Below are positions 24,846-32,595 of a stretch of 64,000 nucleotides of DNA, in pieces (the first letter of the stretch is position 1; each line of letters begins with the position of its first letter). The translations under genes were made by a program, and so were the position numbers. Source of the DNA: Diaphorobacter nitroreducens (lineage in GTDB: Bacteria > Pseudomonadota > Gammaproteobacteria > Burkholderiales > Burkholderiaceae_C). Under the pieces are notes generated by a model, which saw nothing but the letters and a program-made list of their open reading frames with translations, was not told the origin of the DNA and searched no databases. The DNA is taken from NCBI GenBank assembly GCA_003755025.1, contig RJVL01000004.1:248001-312000 (forward strand). The letters are read 5' to 3'.

Positions 24846-27437
24846 CTACCAGTCTTCCTTGACGGCCATCACCGCGTCGCGCCCCGCGGCCAGGCGGCCT
24901 GCCAGCCAGGCGGTCAGCGTGCCTACCGCCACCACGGCCAGGGCCAACGCGCCCAGTCGCGGCCACGGCACGGCCAGGTCCATGGTCCAGTGAAAGCTCT
25001 GCGGGTTCACCACATGCACCAGCACCGTCGCCACGGCCAGGCCCAGCAGCGTGCCGGCCACCGCGCCCACGGCCGTCCAGGCCGCGCCCTCGCCGGCGAC
25101 CACGGCCAGGATCTGCCGCCGCGTGAGCCCCAGGTGGGCCAGCAGCCCGAACTCCTTGCGCCGCGCCAGTACCTGCGCGCTGAAGCTGGCCGCCACGCCG
25201 AACAGCCCGATGCCGATGGCCACCGCCTGCAGCCAGTAGGTGACGGCGAAGCTGCGGTCGAAGATCGCAAGCGACCGTGCGCGGATCGCATCGGCCGAGG
25301 TGAATTCCAGTGCATCCGCCGCCGAGGCGCCCAGACTCTCGCGAGCCTGCTCCAGCACCTCGCTGCGCAGCGCGCCGGCCTCGCGGCCCGGCGCGGGCCA
25401 CAGCGCCAGGTCGCTGGCGCGCGCGTCACCCGTCAGGCGCGCGAAGTCCTGCAGGTCCAGCGCGATGGCGCCGTGCTGGCGCACATAGTCGCGCCACACA
25501 CCAGCTACGAAAAATATAGCTGCTGGCGCTTTTCCAGACTGCGCTGCAGGCCTGAAAACCTCTGAAAGCCGCGGCCAGTCCGCGCCTGGGCGGGCGCCGT
25601 ACAGGTCCACCACCGCCTCGCTCACGTACACGCCGACGCGCCCTGGCGGCACGGGGCGCGCAGGGTCCACCAGTGGCAGAGCGCGGGCCGGGTCGCCCTC
25701 CAGCGGCCGGGCCAGCAGCGCGACGGGGGCGCGGTCGGGTGCCAGTTGCAGGCTGCTGGTGCGCAGCGCCTGCACGCGCGCCACGGCGGGCAGGCGCGCC
25801 ACGGCATTGACGAAATCCGGGGGGAATACCGCGGCCTCGTCGCCGCTGGCGCCGCCGGCCGCGCGCAGGTACAGCGGCGCGGGCAGCACGCTGTCCAGCC
25901 ACTGGCTGACCGAGCCGCGAAAGCTGCCTACCATCACCGTCAGCGCCACGGCCAGGCTCAGCGCCGCCACCACGCCGCCCACGGCCACGGCGGCGCTGGC
26001 GCGCATGCGGCGGGCGCGTTCCAGCGCCAGCAGGGCCAGGGCATGGCCCGCCGCCAGCGGCTGCAGCCGCGCCAGCAGCGCCTGCACCAGCCAGGGCAGC
26101 AGGGCAATGCCGCCGATCAGCAGCAGGCCCACCGCCACGTAGGCCGCCAGCGGTATGCCAAAAATGGGCGGAAGCGTTGCCAATAAAGCGCTAGCAGCTA
26201 TCAAAACAAGACCGATCCAGGCGCGCGCGCCGCGCCCGGCCTGCGCACCCAGGCCCTTGAGGGTCTGCGCCGGCGGCAAGTGCTGCGCATGGCGCGCGGG
26301 CCACCAGCCGCCGATCAGCGCGGCCGCTACGCCCAGCAGGCCGTAGAGGAGCGCTGCCGGCGTACTCCACTGCAGCGCAGGCTGTGCGCCGGTGAAGTAG
26401 CCGCCGCCCAGGTCGCCACCCAGCAGGGTGAGCGCCAGCGCCGCCAGCGCCGTGCCCAGGGCGATGCCGGCCACGCTGCCGATGAGGCCCAGCGCGCAGG
26501 ATTCCAGCAGCACCAGCGCCTGGCGCTCGCGCGGCGTGGTGCCCAGCACGGCCAGCAGCGCGAACTGCGGCGCGCGCTGCGCCACGCTGAGCGCCAGCAC
26601 CGAATACACCAGGAAGCCCCCGGTGAACAGCGCCACCAGCGCCAGCACCGTGAGGTTGACGCGGTACGCGCGCGAGAGGCTGTCCACCCGCTGTACATCG
26701 TCCTGCGGCGCGGCGAACTGCACGCCCGCCGGCCAGCCGGGCAGGGCGGCCAGCGCCTGCTGCACGCTGGCGGGCGTGCTGCCGGGCTGCAGTCGCAGGT
26801 CGATGCGGGTGAGCTGCCCCGCGCGGCCGAACAGATCCTGCGCCGCACCAATGTCCATCACCGCCAGGGGCGCGCCGCCCGCAGCCACCGTGCCCGCCAC
26901 GCGCACGGGGTGCGCCGCCAGGCCTGCCTGCAGTGTGATGGCGGGGGTGTGCGCGTCGATGGCGCCCAGGCCCAGCGCCTGTTGCGCCGCCGGGTTGAGG
27001 AACACGCTGGCGGGCGCCAGCATGGCCAGGCGGTCGGCCCCTTCGTAGGCACGCGGCGCCAGGGCGGGCGCCATGGCGGGCAGCAGCAGCGCATCGGCGC
27101 CCAGCACACGCAGCGCCACGGGTGTCTGGCCGCGGGTCGCGGACGCCCGTACCGGCACTTCCAGCCACGGGCTGGCCAGGCGCACCTGCGGCTGGCGGGC
27201 AACCTCGCCATAGAGCGATTCGGGCAGCGCGCCGCGTGTGGCGCGCAGTTCCAGGTCGGGCTGGCCGTTCACCGCGCGCACGGCCTGGGCGAATTCGTCC
27301 AGCGCCGACGCATTGATCACATGCACTGCGAACCCCAGCGCCACGCCCAGCATGACGGCGGCCACGGCGGCTGCGCTGCGCCAGGGGTGGTGGCGCAGCG
27401 CACGCCAGGAGAAGGTGCGCAGCAGGGCGGTCAGCAT
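24846..27437 (-). CDS. FtsX-type ABC exporter permease with two in-frame dispersed repeats
   Basis: An 863-residue inner-membrane protein with two FtsX-like membrane blocks separated by large periplasmic domains. The N-terminal helix is WRSAAAVAAVMLGVALGFAV; the FtsX core is seen in YRVNLTVLALVALFTGGFLV and at the C-terminus in LFGVAASFSAQVLARRKEFG. A longer frame exists up to 27488, but the ATG at 27437 gives MLTALLRTFSWRALRHH, the usual start. Its LolD-like ATPase is probably that at 28042-28719. Residues about 410-427 and 627-645 are encoded by copies of the dispersed repeat. Such exporters move lipoproteins or lipids, often with a CrtC/AttH lipocalin partner. Confidence 0.83.
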   Translation of the reverse strand: MLTALLRTFSWRALRHHPWRSAAAVAAVMLGVALGFAVHVINASALDEFAQAVRAVNGQPDLELRATRGALPESLYGEVARQPQVRLASPWLEVPVRASATRGQTPVALRVLGADALLLPAMAPALAPRAYEGADRLAMLAPASVFLNPAAQQALGLGAIDAHTPAITLQAGLAAHPVRVAGTVAAGGAPLAVMDIGAAQDLFGRAGQLTRIDLRLQPGSTPASVQQALAALPGWPAGVQFAAPQDDVQRVDSLSRAYRVNLTVLALVALFTGGFLVYSVLALSVAQRAPQFALLAVLGTTPRERQALVLLESCALGLIGSVAGIALGTALAALALTLLGGDLGGGYFTGAQPALQWSTPAALLYGLLGVAAALIGGWWPARHAQHLPPAQTLKGLGAQAGRGARAWIGLVLIAASALLATLPPIFGIPLAAYVAVGLLLIGGIALLPWLVQALLARLQPLAAGHALALLALERARRMRASAAVAVGGVVAALSLAVALTVMVGSFRGSVSQWLDSVLPAPLYLRAAGGASGDEAAVFPPDFVNAVARLPAVARVQALRTSSLQLAPDRAPVALLARPLEGDPARALPLVDPARPVPPGRVGVYVSEAVVDLYGARPGADWPRLSEVFRPAAQSGKAPAAIFFVAGVWRDYVRQHGAIALDLQDFARLTGDARASDLALWPAPGREAGALRSEVLEQARESLGASAADALEFTSADAIRARSLAIFDRSFAVTYWLQAVAIGIGLFGVAASFSAQVLARRKEFGLLAHLGLTRRQILAVVAGEGAAWTAVGAVAGTLLGLAVATVLVHVVNPQSFHWTMDLAVPWPRLGALALAVVAVGTLTAWLAGRLAAGRDAVMAVKEDW
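25504..25560 (+). repeat. Dispersed structured repeat, copy 6, inside the FtsX-like gene
   Basis: GCTACGAAAAATATAGCTG, then CTGGCGCTTTTCCAGAC, TGCGCTGCAGGCC and TGAAAACC in the same order as intergenic copies. Translated on the minus strand it gives AAQSGKAPAAIFFVAG in a periplasmic part, with no stop or shift. Confidence 0.7.
26158..26210 (-). repeat. Dispersed structured repeat, copy 7, inside the FtsX-like gene
   Basis: On the minus strand: TTGTTTTGATAGCTGCTAGC, then GCTTTATTGGCAACGCTT and CCCATTTTTGG. It is read as LVLIAASALLATLPPIFG, which forms part of a predicted membrane helix. Confidence 0.7.
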
Positions 27438-27501
27438 GCCGCGATTGTGCGGCCCGCGGCGCGTGGAGTTGCGCTGCATCAAATTCAAACGTGCGGGGGT
27501 T

Positions 27502-27530
27502 CTTGAACCGCGGCGCGACAGCGCCTATAT
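27502..27530 (+). promoter_or_regulatory. Candidate sigma-32 heat-shock promoter for hsp20
   Basis: CTTGAA at 27502-27507, a 14-bp spacer, then CGCCTATAT at 27522-27530, close to the CTTGAA / CCCCATnT consensus. It would start the hsp20 mRNA around 27536-27540 and give a leader of about 80 bases. Confidence 0.55.
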
Positions 27531-27586
27531 AGCCTGAAGACGGCGGGGGCTGACCTCGCCGGACAGATGGCCCGTGCGGGCCGCTT

Positions 27587-27609
27587 CACCTTGTTCTCGA
27601 AAGAAGGAG
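27587..27609 (+). promoter_or_regulatory. Candidate ribosome-site-masking hairpin (RNA thermometer) before hsp20
   Basis: The ribosome-binding AAGGAG at 27604-27609 can pair with CACCTT at 27587-27592 (one internal mismatch). Two more GC hairpins precede it in the leader, including GGCCCG/CGGGCC at about 27569-27582. This layout resembles ROSE-type thermometers of small heat-shock genes. The sequence is not a close match to a known class. Confidence 0.4.
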
Positions 27610-27616
27610 TTTCATC

Positions 27617-28045
27617 ATGAATTCACTGGTCACCCGTGGCAGCTTGTTTGACGATTTCTTCAAGGACTTTGCGCCGGGCTTCTATGTCCGCCCGTTGCAC
27701 GGCGATGGGCTGCCCACGCCGTCGCAGATCAAGATCGACGTGAAGGAGGACGACGCCGCCTACACCGTGCATGCCGAGGTGCCCGGCGTGCCCAAGGAGG
27801 ACATCCATATCTCCATCGATGGCAACGTGGTCAGCCTGCGCGCCGAGGTGCGCCAGCACGACGAGAAGAAAGAAGGCGAGAAGGTGCTGCGCAGCGAGCG
27901 CTACTTTGGCTCGGTGGCGCGCAGCTTCCAACTGCCCGTGGATGTGGACGCCGCCCAGTGCAAGGCCAAGTACGACAACGGCGTGCTCACGCTCACGCTG
28001 GCCAAGAAGCAGGGCAACAAGACTCAGCGCCTGACGATCGACTAA
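27617..28045 (+). CDS. Small heat-shock protein, Hsp20/alpha-crystallin family
   Basis: A 142-residue cytoplasmic holdase chaperone that keeps unfolding proteins soluble. The alpha-crystallin domain runs from about residue 38 (IKIDVKEDDAAYTVHAEVPG) to residue 130, with the conserved VPKEDIHISIDGNVVSLRAE and the terminal A-x-Y-x-N-G-V-L motif AKYDNGVLTLTLAKK. A short N-terminal arm and a short C-terminal tail flank it. AAGGAG lies before the ATG. It stands alone on the plus strand between two minus-strand ABC genes and overlaps the LolD-like gene's end by 4 bp. Confidence 0.92.
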   Translation: MNSLVTRGSLFDDFFKDFAPGFYVRPLHGDGLPTPSQIKIDVKEDDAAYTVHAEVPGVPKEDIHISIDGNVVSLRAEVRQHDEKKEGEKVLRSERYFGSVARSFQLPVDVDAAQCKAKYDNGVLTLTLAKKQGNKTQRLTID

Positions 28046-28719
28046 ATCGCTTGCGCCGGGCGGATACCCTGCGCCGTGAGGCGCAGCACCCGGTCCGCCC
28101 GCGCCGCGGCGGCCTGCGAATGGGTCACCAGCACCAGCGCGGCGCCGTGCTCGCGGGTCTGGGCGATGAGCAGATCCATGACCAGCGCCGCCGTGGTGGG
28201 GTCCAGATTGCCCGTGGGCTCGTCGGCCAGGAGCAGGGCGGGGCGGTGCACCAGCGCGCGGGCAATGGCCACGCGCTGCAACTGCCCCCCGCTGAGCTGC
28301 TGCGGTAGCCGCTCGCCCAGGCCTTCCAGGCCCACGGCGGCCAGCATATGCTGCACGCGCCGCGCATCGGAGCGGTTGAGCAGCATCAGCGGCAGGCCCA
28401 CGTTCTGTGCCACGTCCAGATGCGGCAGCACATGGAAGGCCTGGAACACGAAGCCCACATGGGCGCGACGCCACAGGGCGCGCTGCGTGTCGTCCAACTG
28501 CCCCAGATCCACGCCCTCGTGCAGCACCTGACCGGCATCCCAATGGTCCAGCCCCGCCAGGCAGTTGAGCAGCGTGGACTTGCCCACGCCCGAGTCGCCA
28601 ACGATGGCGACGAACTCCCCGCGCCGCACCTGCAGATCCACGCCCTCGAACACCGCCTGCCCGCCGTAGCGCTTGGCAAGGCCGCACACCTGCAGCAGGG
28701 TCGTGGGTTGGGCGCTCAT
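28042..28719 (-). CDS. LolD-like ABC ATP-binding protein
   Basis: A 225-residue ATPase of the LolD/MacB exporter group. Walker A is GDSGVGKST, the signature [15 protein letters not shown] and Walker [24 protein letters not shown] is the group's diagnostic Walker B form. Its likely permease is the FtsX-like protein at 24846-27437, though hsp20 lies between on the other strand. The start overlaps the miaA stop (ATGA), so it is coupled to miaA translation. Confidence 0.85.
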   Translation of the reverse strand: MSAQPTTLLQVCGLAKRYGGQAVFEGVDLQVRRGEFVAIVGDSGVGKSTLLNCLAGLDHWDAGQVLHEGVDLGQLDDTQRALWRRAHVGFVFQAFHVLPHLDVAQNVGLPLMLLNRSDARRVQHMLAAVGLEGLGERLPQQLSGGQLQRVAIARALVHRPALLLADEPTGNLDPTTAALVMDLLIAQTREHGAALVLVTHSQAAAARADRVLRLTAQGIRPAQAI

Positions 28720-29687
28720 GCGCCGCTACCCCACACGCGCGCGCGCACGGCCTGCACCAGTTGCGCAGTGGCGTCGGGCGCGTCGCAGGCGATCGAATGG
28801 CGCTCGGGCATGCTGCGCAGCCAGGTGATCTGGCGCTTGGCCAACTGGCGCGTGGCGGCAATGCCGCGCTCCGGCAGGCTGCTCATCGGGTAGAGGCCGT
28901 CCAGTGACTCCCACGCCTGGCGGTAGCCCACGCAGCGCATGCTGGGCAGGTCGGCGTGCAGGTCGCCGCGCGCACGCAGGCGCAGGACTTCGTCCAGAAA
29001 GCCGGCGGCCAGCATGGCGTGAAAGCGCTCGGCAATGCGCCCGTGCAGCCAGGCGCGGTCGTGTGGTTCCAAGGAAAAAAGGCTTGCAGCGCTCATCGGG
29101 CGGCCGCTGGCAGCTACGGTTTTGGTCGTGTGAAAGCTCGACAGCGGCCGGCCCGAGACATGCCACACCTCCAGCGCGCGCTGGATGCGCTGGCTGTCGC
29201 CGGGCGCCAGCCGCGCGGCAGTCTGCGGGTCCACCTGGGCCAGACGGGCGTGCATGGCGGGCCAGCCCTCGGCGGCAGCCTGGGCCTCCAGGCGCGCGCG
29301 CACGGCGGCGTCGGCGGGCGGCATGTCGTCGATGCCGTCAAACAGCGCCTTGAAGTACAGCATGGTGCCGCCCACCAGCAGCGGTAGCGCGCCGCGCGCG
29401 CGGATCTCGCCGATCAGGCGCGTGGCGTCCTGCACGAACTCGGCCGCGCTGTAGGCCTGCAGCGGGTCGCGGATGTCGATCAGGTGGTGCGGCACGCGGG
29501 CCTGCTCGGCGGGCGTGGGCTTGGCGGTGCCGATGTCCATGCCGCGGTACACCAGGGCCGAGTCCACGCTGATGATCTCCACCGGCAGGCGGGGCGCGAG
29601 CGCGTCGGCAATAGCAAACGCCGCTGCCGTCTTGCCCGAGGCCGTGGGCCCAGCCAGCGCGAGCGCGGGAATGTGGTCAGCGGGCAT
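28716..29687 (-). CDS. miaA: tRNA dimethylallyltransferase (MiaA)
   Basis: A 323-residue cytosolic enzyme that transfers a dimethylallyl group to A37 of tRNAs reading UNN codons. The P-loop is [13 protein letters not shown], then [20 protein letters not shown] and HHLIDIRDP, all strongly conserved. The ATG at 29687 has an ideal AGGAGG site upstream and overlaps the previous gene's end by 11 bp. Residues about 187-205 ([16 protein letters not shown]) are encoded by a dispersed repeat copy that lies in a variable loop between [12 protein letters not shown] and [16 protein letters not shown], so activity is probably kept. Confidence 0.93.
   Translation of the reverse strand: MPADHIPALALAGPTASGKTAAAFAIADALAPRLPVEIISVDSALVYRGMDIGTAKPTPAEQARVPHHLIDIRDPLQAYSAAEFVQDATRLIGEIRARGALPLLVGGTMLYFKALFDGIDDMPPADAAVRARLEAQAAAEGWPAMHARLAQVDPQTAARLAPGDSQRIQRALEVWHVSGRPLSSFHTTKTVAASGRPMSAASLFSLEPHDRAWLHGRIAERFHAMLAAGFLDEVLRLRARGDLHADLPSMRCVGYRQAWESLDGLYPMSSLPERGIAATRQLAKRQITWLRSMPERHSIACDAPDATAQLVQAVRARVWGSGA
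29075..29130 (-). repeat. Dispersed structured repeat, copy 8, inside miaA
   Basis: On the minus strand: CCAAAACCGTAGCTGCCAGC, then GGCC, a loop, GAGCGCTGCAAGCC and TTTTTTCC. The order and spacing match the family although the core has several changes. Confidence 0.55.
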
Positions 29688-30933
29688 GGGCAACCTCCTG
29701 CGGGGCATGGCGCTGCACCAGCGTCCAGGCAATGGCGGCCAGCAGCAGCGACCACAGGGCCACGCCTTGCACCAGCGGCCACACGCTGCCGTCCAGCGCC
29801 CCGCCCAGCCACTGGCCGATGGCGAAGCCCGCCAGCATCATCATGAAACCATTGAGCGCCGAGGCCATGCCCGCCGCCTGCGGGAACGGTCCCACCGCGC
29901 CCGACTGCCCGCAGGGCTGGTGGATGCCGTGGCCCACCATGTAGAGGTAGAACGGCGGCAGCAGCGCGGCCACGCTGTGCCAGCCCAGCGCGGCGGCCAG
30001 CAGCATCAGCAGGCCACCGCTGGCCGACAGCGCGCCGGCGATGGCGACCGTGCGCTTGAGGCCCTGGCGCGCCAACAGCCGCCGGCACAGCAGCGTGCCC
30101 AGCAGGTAAGCCACGGCCGTGGACAGCAGCGCCAGCCCGTACTGCGTGCGCGAAATGCCCAGCACGTCGAGGTAGACGAAGGACGAAGCAGCCAGGAAGG
30201 TGAACAGCCCGCCATAGCTGGCCGTGGTGAGCAGCGAGAACGCCCAGAACGTGGGCGTGCGCAATATCTGCGCCGCGGTGCCTGCCAGCATGGCGGGGCG
30301 CAGGGCGTGCGGGTTGCGCTGGTGCAGCGTCTCGGGCATGCGCAGCGCCACCAGCGCCAACGTGCCCATGGCGTAGCCGGTGAGCGCCAGCAGTGCCGCG
30401 CGCCAGTTGAACCATTCGGTCAGCAGCCCGCCCAGCGGCGCGCACAGGCAGGCCACGAGCCCCAAGCCGGTCAGCGCCTTGGACATGGCGCGTGCGCCCG
30501 CCAGCGGCGTGTACAGGTCGCGCACGATGGCGCGCGCGCACATCACCACGGCGCCCATGGCGACGCCCTGGGCCGTGCGCCAGGCGATGAGCACCGCCAT
30601 GGACGGCGCCAGCGCCGCGCCCACCGCCGCCAGCGTGTACAGCGCCAGCCCGGTGAGCAGCACCGGCCGGCGGCCGAATCGGTCGGACAGCGGCCCCCAT
30701 GCCAGTTGCGAGCAGCCAAAGGCCAGCAGCAGCGCGGACAGCGTGAGTTGGCCTGCGGCCACGGGTGCGTTCAGGCTGCGCGTGAGCGCGGGCAGGGCGG
30801 GCAGGTACAGATCGGTGGTGACGGGCTGGATGCTCAGCAGCAGGGCCAGCACCAGGATGGCCAGGCCGGGAGGCACAGGCACGGGTACCGGAGGCGCCTG
30901 CTGCGGGCCGATGGCGGCGGACGGGACGGACAT
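29677..30933 (-). CDS. Bcr/CflA-type MFS drug exporter, second copy
   Basis: A 418-residue inner-membrane exporter with about twelve helices. It shows [17 protein letters not shown] in TM1, the motif A loop [12 protein letters not shown], and ARAIVRDLY after TM4, as in Bcr and CflA. A longer frame runs to 31104, but the ATG at 30933 ([12 protein letters not shown]) gives the normal N-terminus. It overlaps miaA by 11 bp at its end, so the exporter, miaA and the LolD-like gene are likely one transcript. Substrate unknown. Confidence 0.85.
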   Translation of the reverse strand: MSVPSAAIGPQQAPPVPVPVPPGLAILVLALLLSIQPVTTDLYLPALPALTRSLNAPVAAGQLTLSALLLAFGCSQLAWGPLSDRFGRRPVLLTGLALYTLAAVGAALAPSMAVLIAWRTAQGVAMGAVVMCARAIVRDLYTPLAGARAMSKALTGLGLVACLCAPLGGLLTEWFNWRAALLALTGYAMGTLALVALRMPETLHQRNPHALRPAMLAGTAAQILRTPTFWAFSLLTTASYGGLFTFLAASSFVYLDVLGISRTQYGLALLSTAVAYLLGTLLCRRLLARQGLKRTVAIAGALSASGGLLMLLAAALGWHSVAALLPPFYLYMVGHGIHQPCGQSGAVGPFPQAAGMASALNGFMMMLAGFAIGQWLGGALDGSVWPLVQGVALWSLLLAAIAWTLVQRHAPQEVAHAR

Positions 30934-31030
30934 GATGCGCGCGAGGGTAGCAGAGTCGATGGCGCGGCAGACCCAAGGCCCCGCACCCCCGCCGGGGCTT
31001 GGAGCGGTGCACAGGGCAGGTCCAACGCAT

Positions 31031-31090
31031 TTGGACGAAAATGGCCTGTACCGCCCTATAGACAAGCGCGAGCAGCTATGAAAAACATAG
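31031..31090 (-). repeat. Dispersed structured repeat, copy 9 (upstream of the dehydrogenase)
   Basis: On the minus strand: CTATGTTTTTCATAGCTGCT, CGCGCTTGTCTATAGG, then GCGGTACAGGCCATTTTCG. It occupies the divergent gap between the second exporter and the dehydrogenase and contains an ATG (31078) in frame with the latter. Confidence 0.75.
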
Positions 31091-31122
31091 TCCACTGCGC
31101 GCATTCAGCTTCGAGCAACGCC

Positions 31123-32067
31123 GTGACCTCCACCACCCGCATTCCTTTGCTTATCCTCAACGGCATGACGCCGCAGCACCTGGACCAGATCGGCCAGCGT
31201 TTTGACGTCTGCTATGCCCCCACGCCCGACGCGCGCGCCCAGGCCATCACACAGCAGGGCGCGCGCTTCAGGGCGGTGCTGACCATCGGCGCCGTCGGTC
31301 TCACGGCGCAGGAGATCGCCGCCATGCCCGCGCTGGAGCTGGTGTGTGCCCTCGGCGCGGGCTACGAGAACGTGGCGCTGGACGCCGCCCGCGCGCGCGG
31401 CATTGCGCTGGCCAACGGCGCGGGCACCAACGACGACTGCGTGGCCGACCATGCGTTCGGGCTGCTGATTGCCATCGTGCGCGGCATGCGCACCCTGGAC
31501 CAGCAGTGCCGCGCCGGCGTGTGGCGCGATGCGATCGGCCTGCCGCCCAATGTCTCGCGCAAGCGGCTGGGCATCTTCGGGCTGGGCACCATCGGCCACA
31601 AGATCGCGCGCCGCGCCGCAGGCTTTGACATGGAGATCGGCTACCACAACCGCAGCCCGCGCGCGGAGTTGCCGCACCGCTACTTCCCCAGCCTGCAGGA
31701 GCTGGCCGCCTGGTGCGACGTGCTGGTGTGCGCCACGCCGGGCGGGGCGTCCACGCGCCACCGCGTCAATGCCGAGGTGCTGCAGGCGTTGGGGCCCCAG
31801 GGCTACTTGGTGAACATCGCGCGCGGCAGCGTGGTGGACACGCAGGCCCTGGCGGCCGCGCTGCGCGAGCGCCGCATTGCCGGCGCGGGGCTGGATGTGT
31901 ACGAGAGCGAGCCCGCGCCGCCGCAGGAGCTGGTGGGCCTGGACAACGTGCTGCTCACCCCGCACGTGGCCGGGTGGTCGCCCGAGGCCGTGCAGGCCAG
32001 CGTGGACCGCTTCCTGGCCAACGCCGAGGGCCACTTCGCGGGCCGCGGCGTGCTCTCGCCGATCTGA
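31123..32067 (+). CDS. D-2-hydroxyacid dehydrogenase
   Basis: A 314-residue NAD(P)-dependent cytosolic enzyme that reduces 2-keto acids such as glyoxylate or hydroxypyruvate to D-2-hydroxyacids. The nucleotide-binding motif is FGLGTIGHKIARRA; catalytic Arg lies in VNIARGSVVDTQALA, Glu in YESEPAPP and the His in LLTPHVAGWSPEA. The GTG at 31123 gives the usual length; an in-frame ATG at 31078 lies inside a repeat and would add 15 residues of repeat-derived sequence. No pathway neighbours are evident. Confidence 0.85.
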   Translation: MTSTTRIPLLILNGMTPQHLDQIGQRFDVCYAPTPDARAQAITQQGARFRAVLTIGAVGLTAQEIAAMPALELVCALGAGYENVALDAARARGIALANGAGTNDDCVADHAFGLLIAIVRGMRTLDQQCRAGVWRDAIGLPPNVSRKRLGIFGLGTIGHKIARRAAGFDMEIGYHNRSPRAELPHRYFPSLQELAAWCDVLVCATPGGASTRHRVNAEVLQALGPQGYLVNIARGSVVDTQALAAALRERRIAGAGLDVYESEPAPPQELVGLDNVLLTPHVAGWSPEAVQASVDRFLANAEGHFAGRGVLSPI

Positions 32068-32074
32068 CCCCGGA

Positions 32075-32506
32075 CTACAGCGCCGCGCGCAGGCGCTCGG
32101 CATAACCGGCCAGCACGGCGGCTGGCGGCTCCTGGCGTGGCCAGGTGAAGGTGATGCCGTCGTCCTCATGGCGCGGCACCACGTGCAGGTGCACATGCGC
32201 CACCGTCTGCCCGCCCAGCGCGCCATTGGCCTGCAGCAGCGTGAGCCCCGGCGGGTCGAACGCGGTGCGCACCGCCAGCGCGACGCGGCGCGCGGTCTGC
32301 ATCAGCGTCGCGGCCTCTTCGGGGGTCGTGTCGAGCAAGGTGGCCGCATGCCGTTTGGTCGCGACGAGGACATGGCCCGGCGTGACCTGGCCGATGTCCA
32401 TGAAGGCGATCGTGAGCGCGTCCTCATAGACCTTGGCACTGGGGATCTCGCCGGCCACCAGCCGGCAGAAGATGCATTGGCCGGGCGGCGAGGTGTCAAC
32501 GAACAT
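32075..32506 (-). CDS. HIT-family (histidine triad) nucleotide-binding protein
   Basis: A 143-residue cytosolic nucleotide hydrolase or transferase. The triad is VAHVHLHVVPRH, with the nucleophile His in the centre, preceded by LTLLQANGALGGQ. The N-terminal CIFCRLVAGEIPSAKVYED holds the family's CxxC-type pair. The ATG at 32506 gives MFVDTSPPG; a GTG at 32512 would add two residues. Specific substrate unknown; the family includes AMP-lysine hydrolases. Confidence 0.88.
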   Translation of the reverse strand: MFVDTSPPGQCIFCRLVAGEIPSAKVYEDALTIAFMDIGQVTPGHVLVATKRHAATLLDTTPEEAATLMQTARRVALAVRTAFDPPGLTLLQANGALGGQTVAHVHLHVVPRHEDDGITFTWPRQEPPAAVLAGYAERLRAAL

Positions 32507-32595
32507 GGGCACGGGTGGTCTCTCCTGTAGGTTGGAATGTCCGGGTTGGCCGCGGATGGGGATGCGGCGACCCTGTCGCGCTGGAGTGTAAGGAC

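Noticed and set aside
22603-25401. A 932-codon minus-strand open frame
   Set aside because: Only its last 380 codons (lipocalin-like gene) show family features; the rest is a shadow of the PLP enzyme and FtsX-like genes in other frames.
29473-31122. Long N-terminal extension of the D-2-hydroxyacid dehydrogenase frame
   Set aside because: It is antisense to miaA and the exporter and lacks homology features; the enzyme starts at 31123 or 31078.
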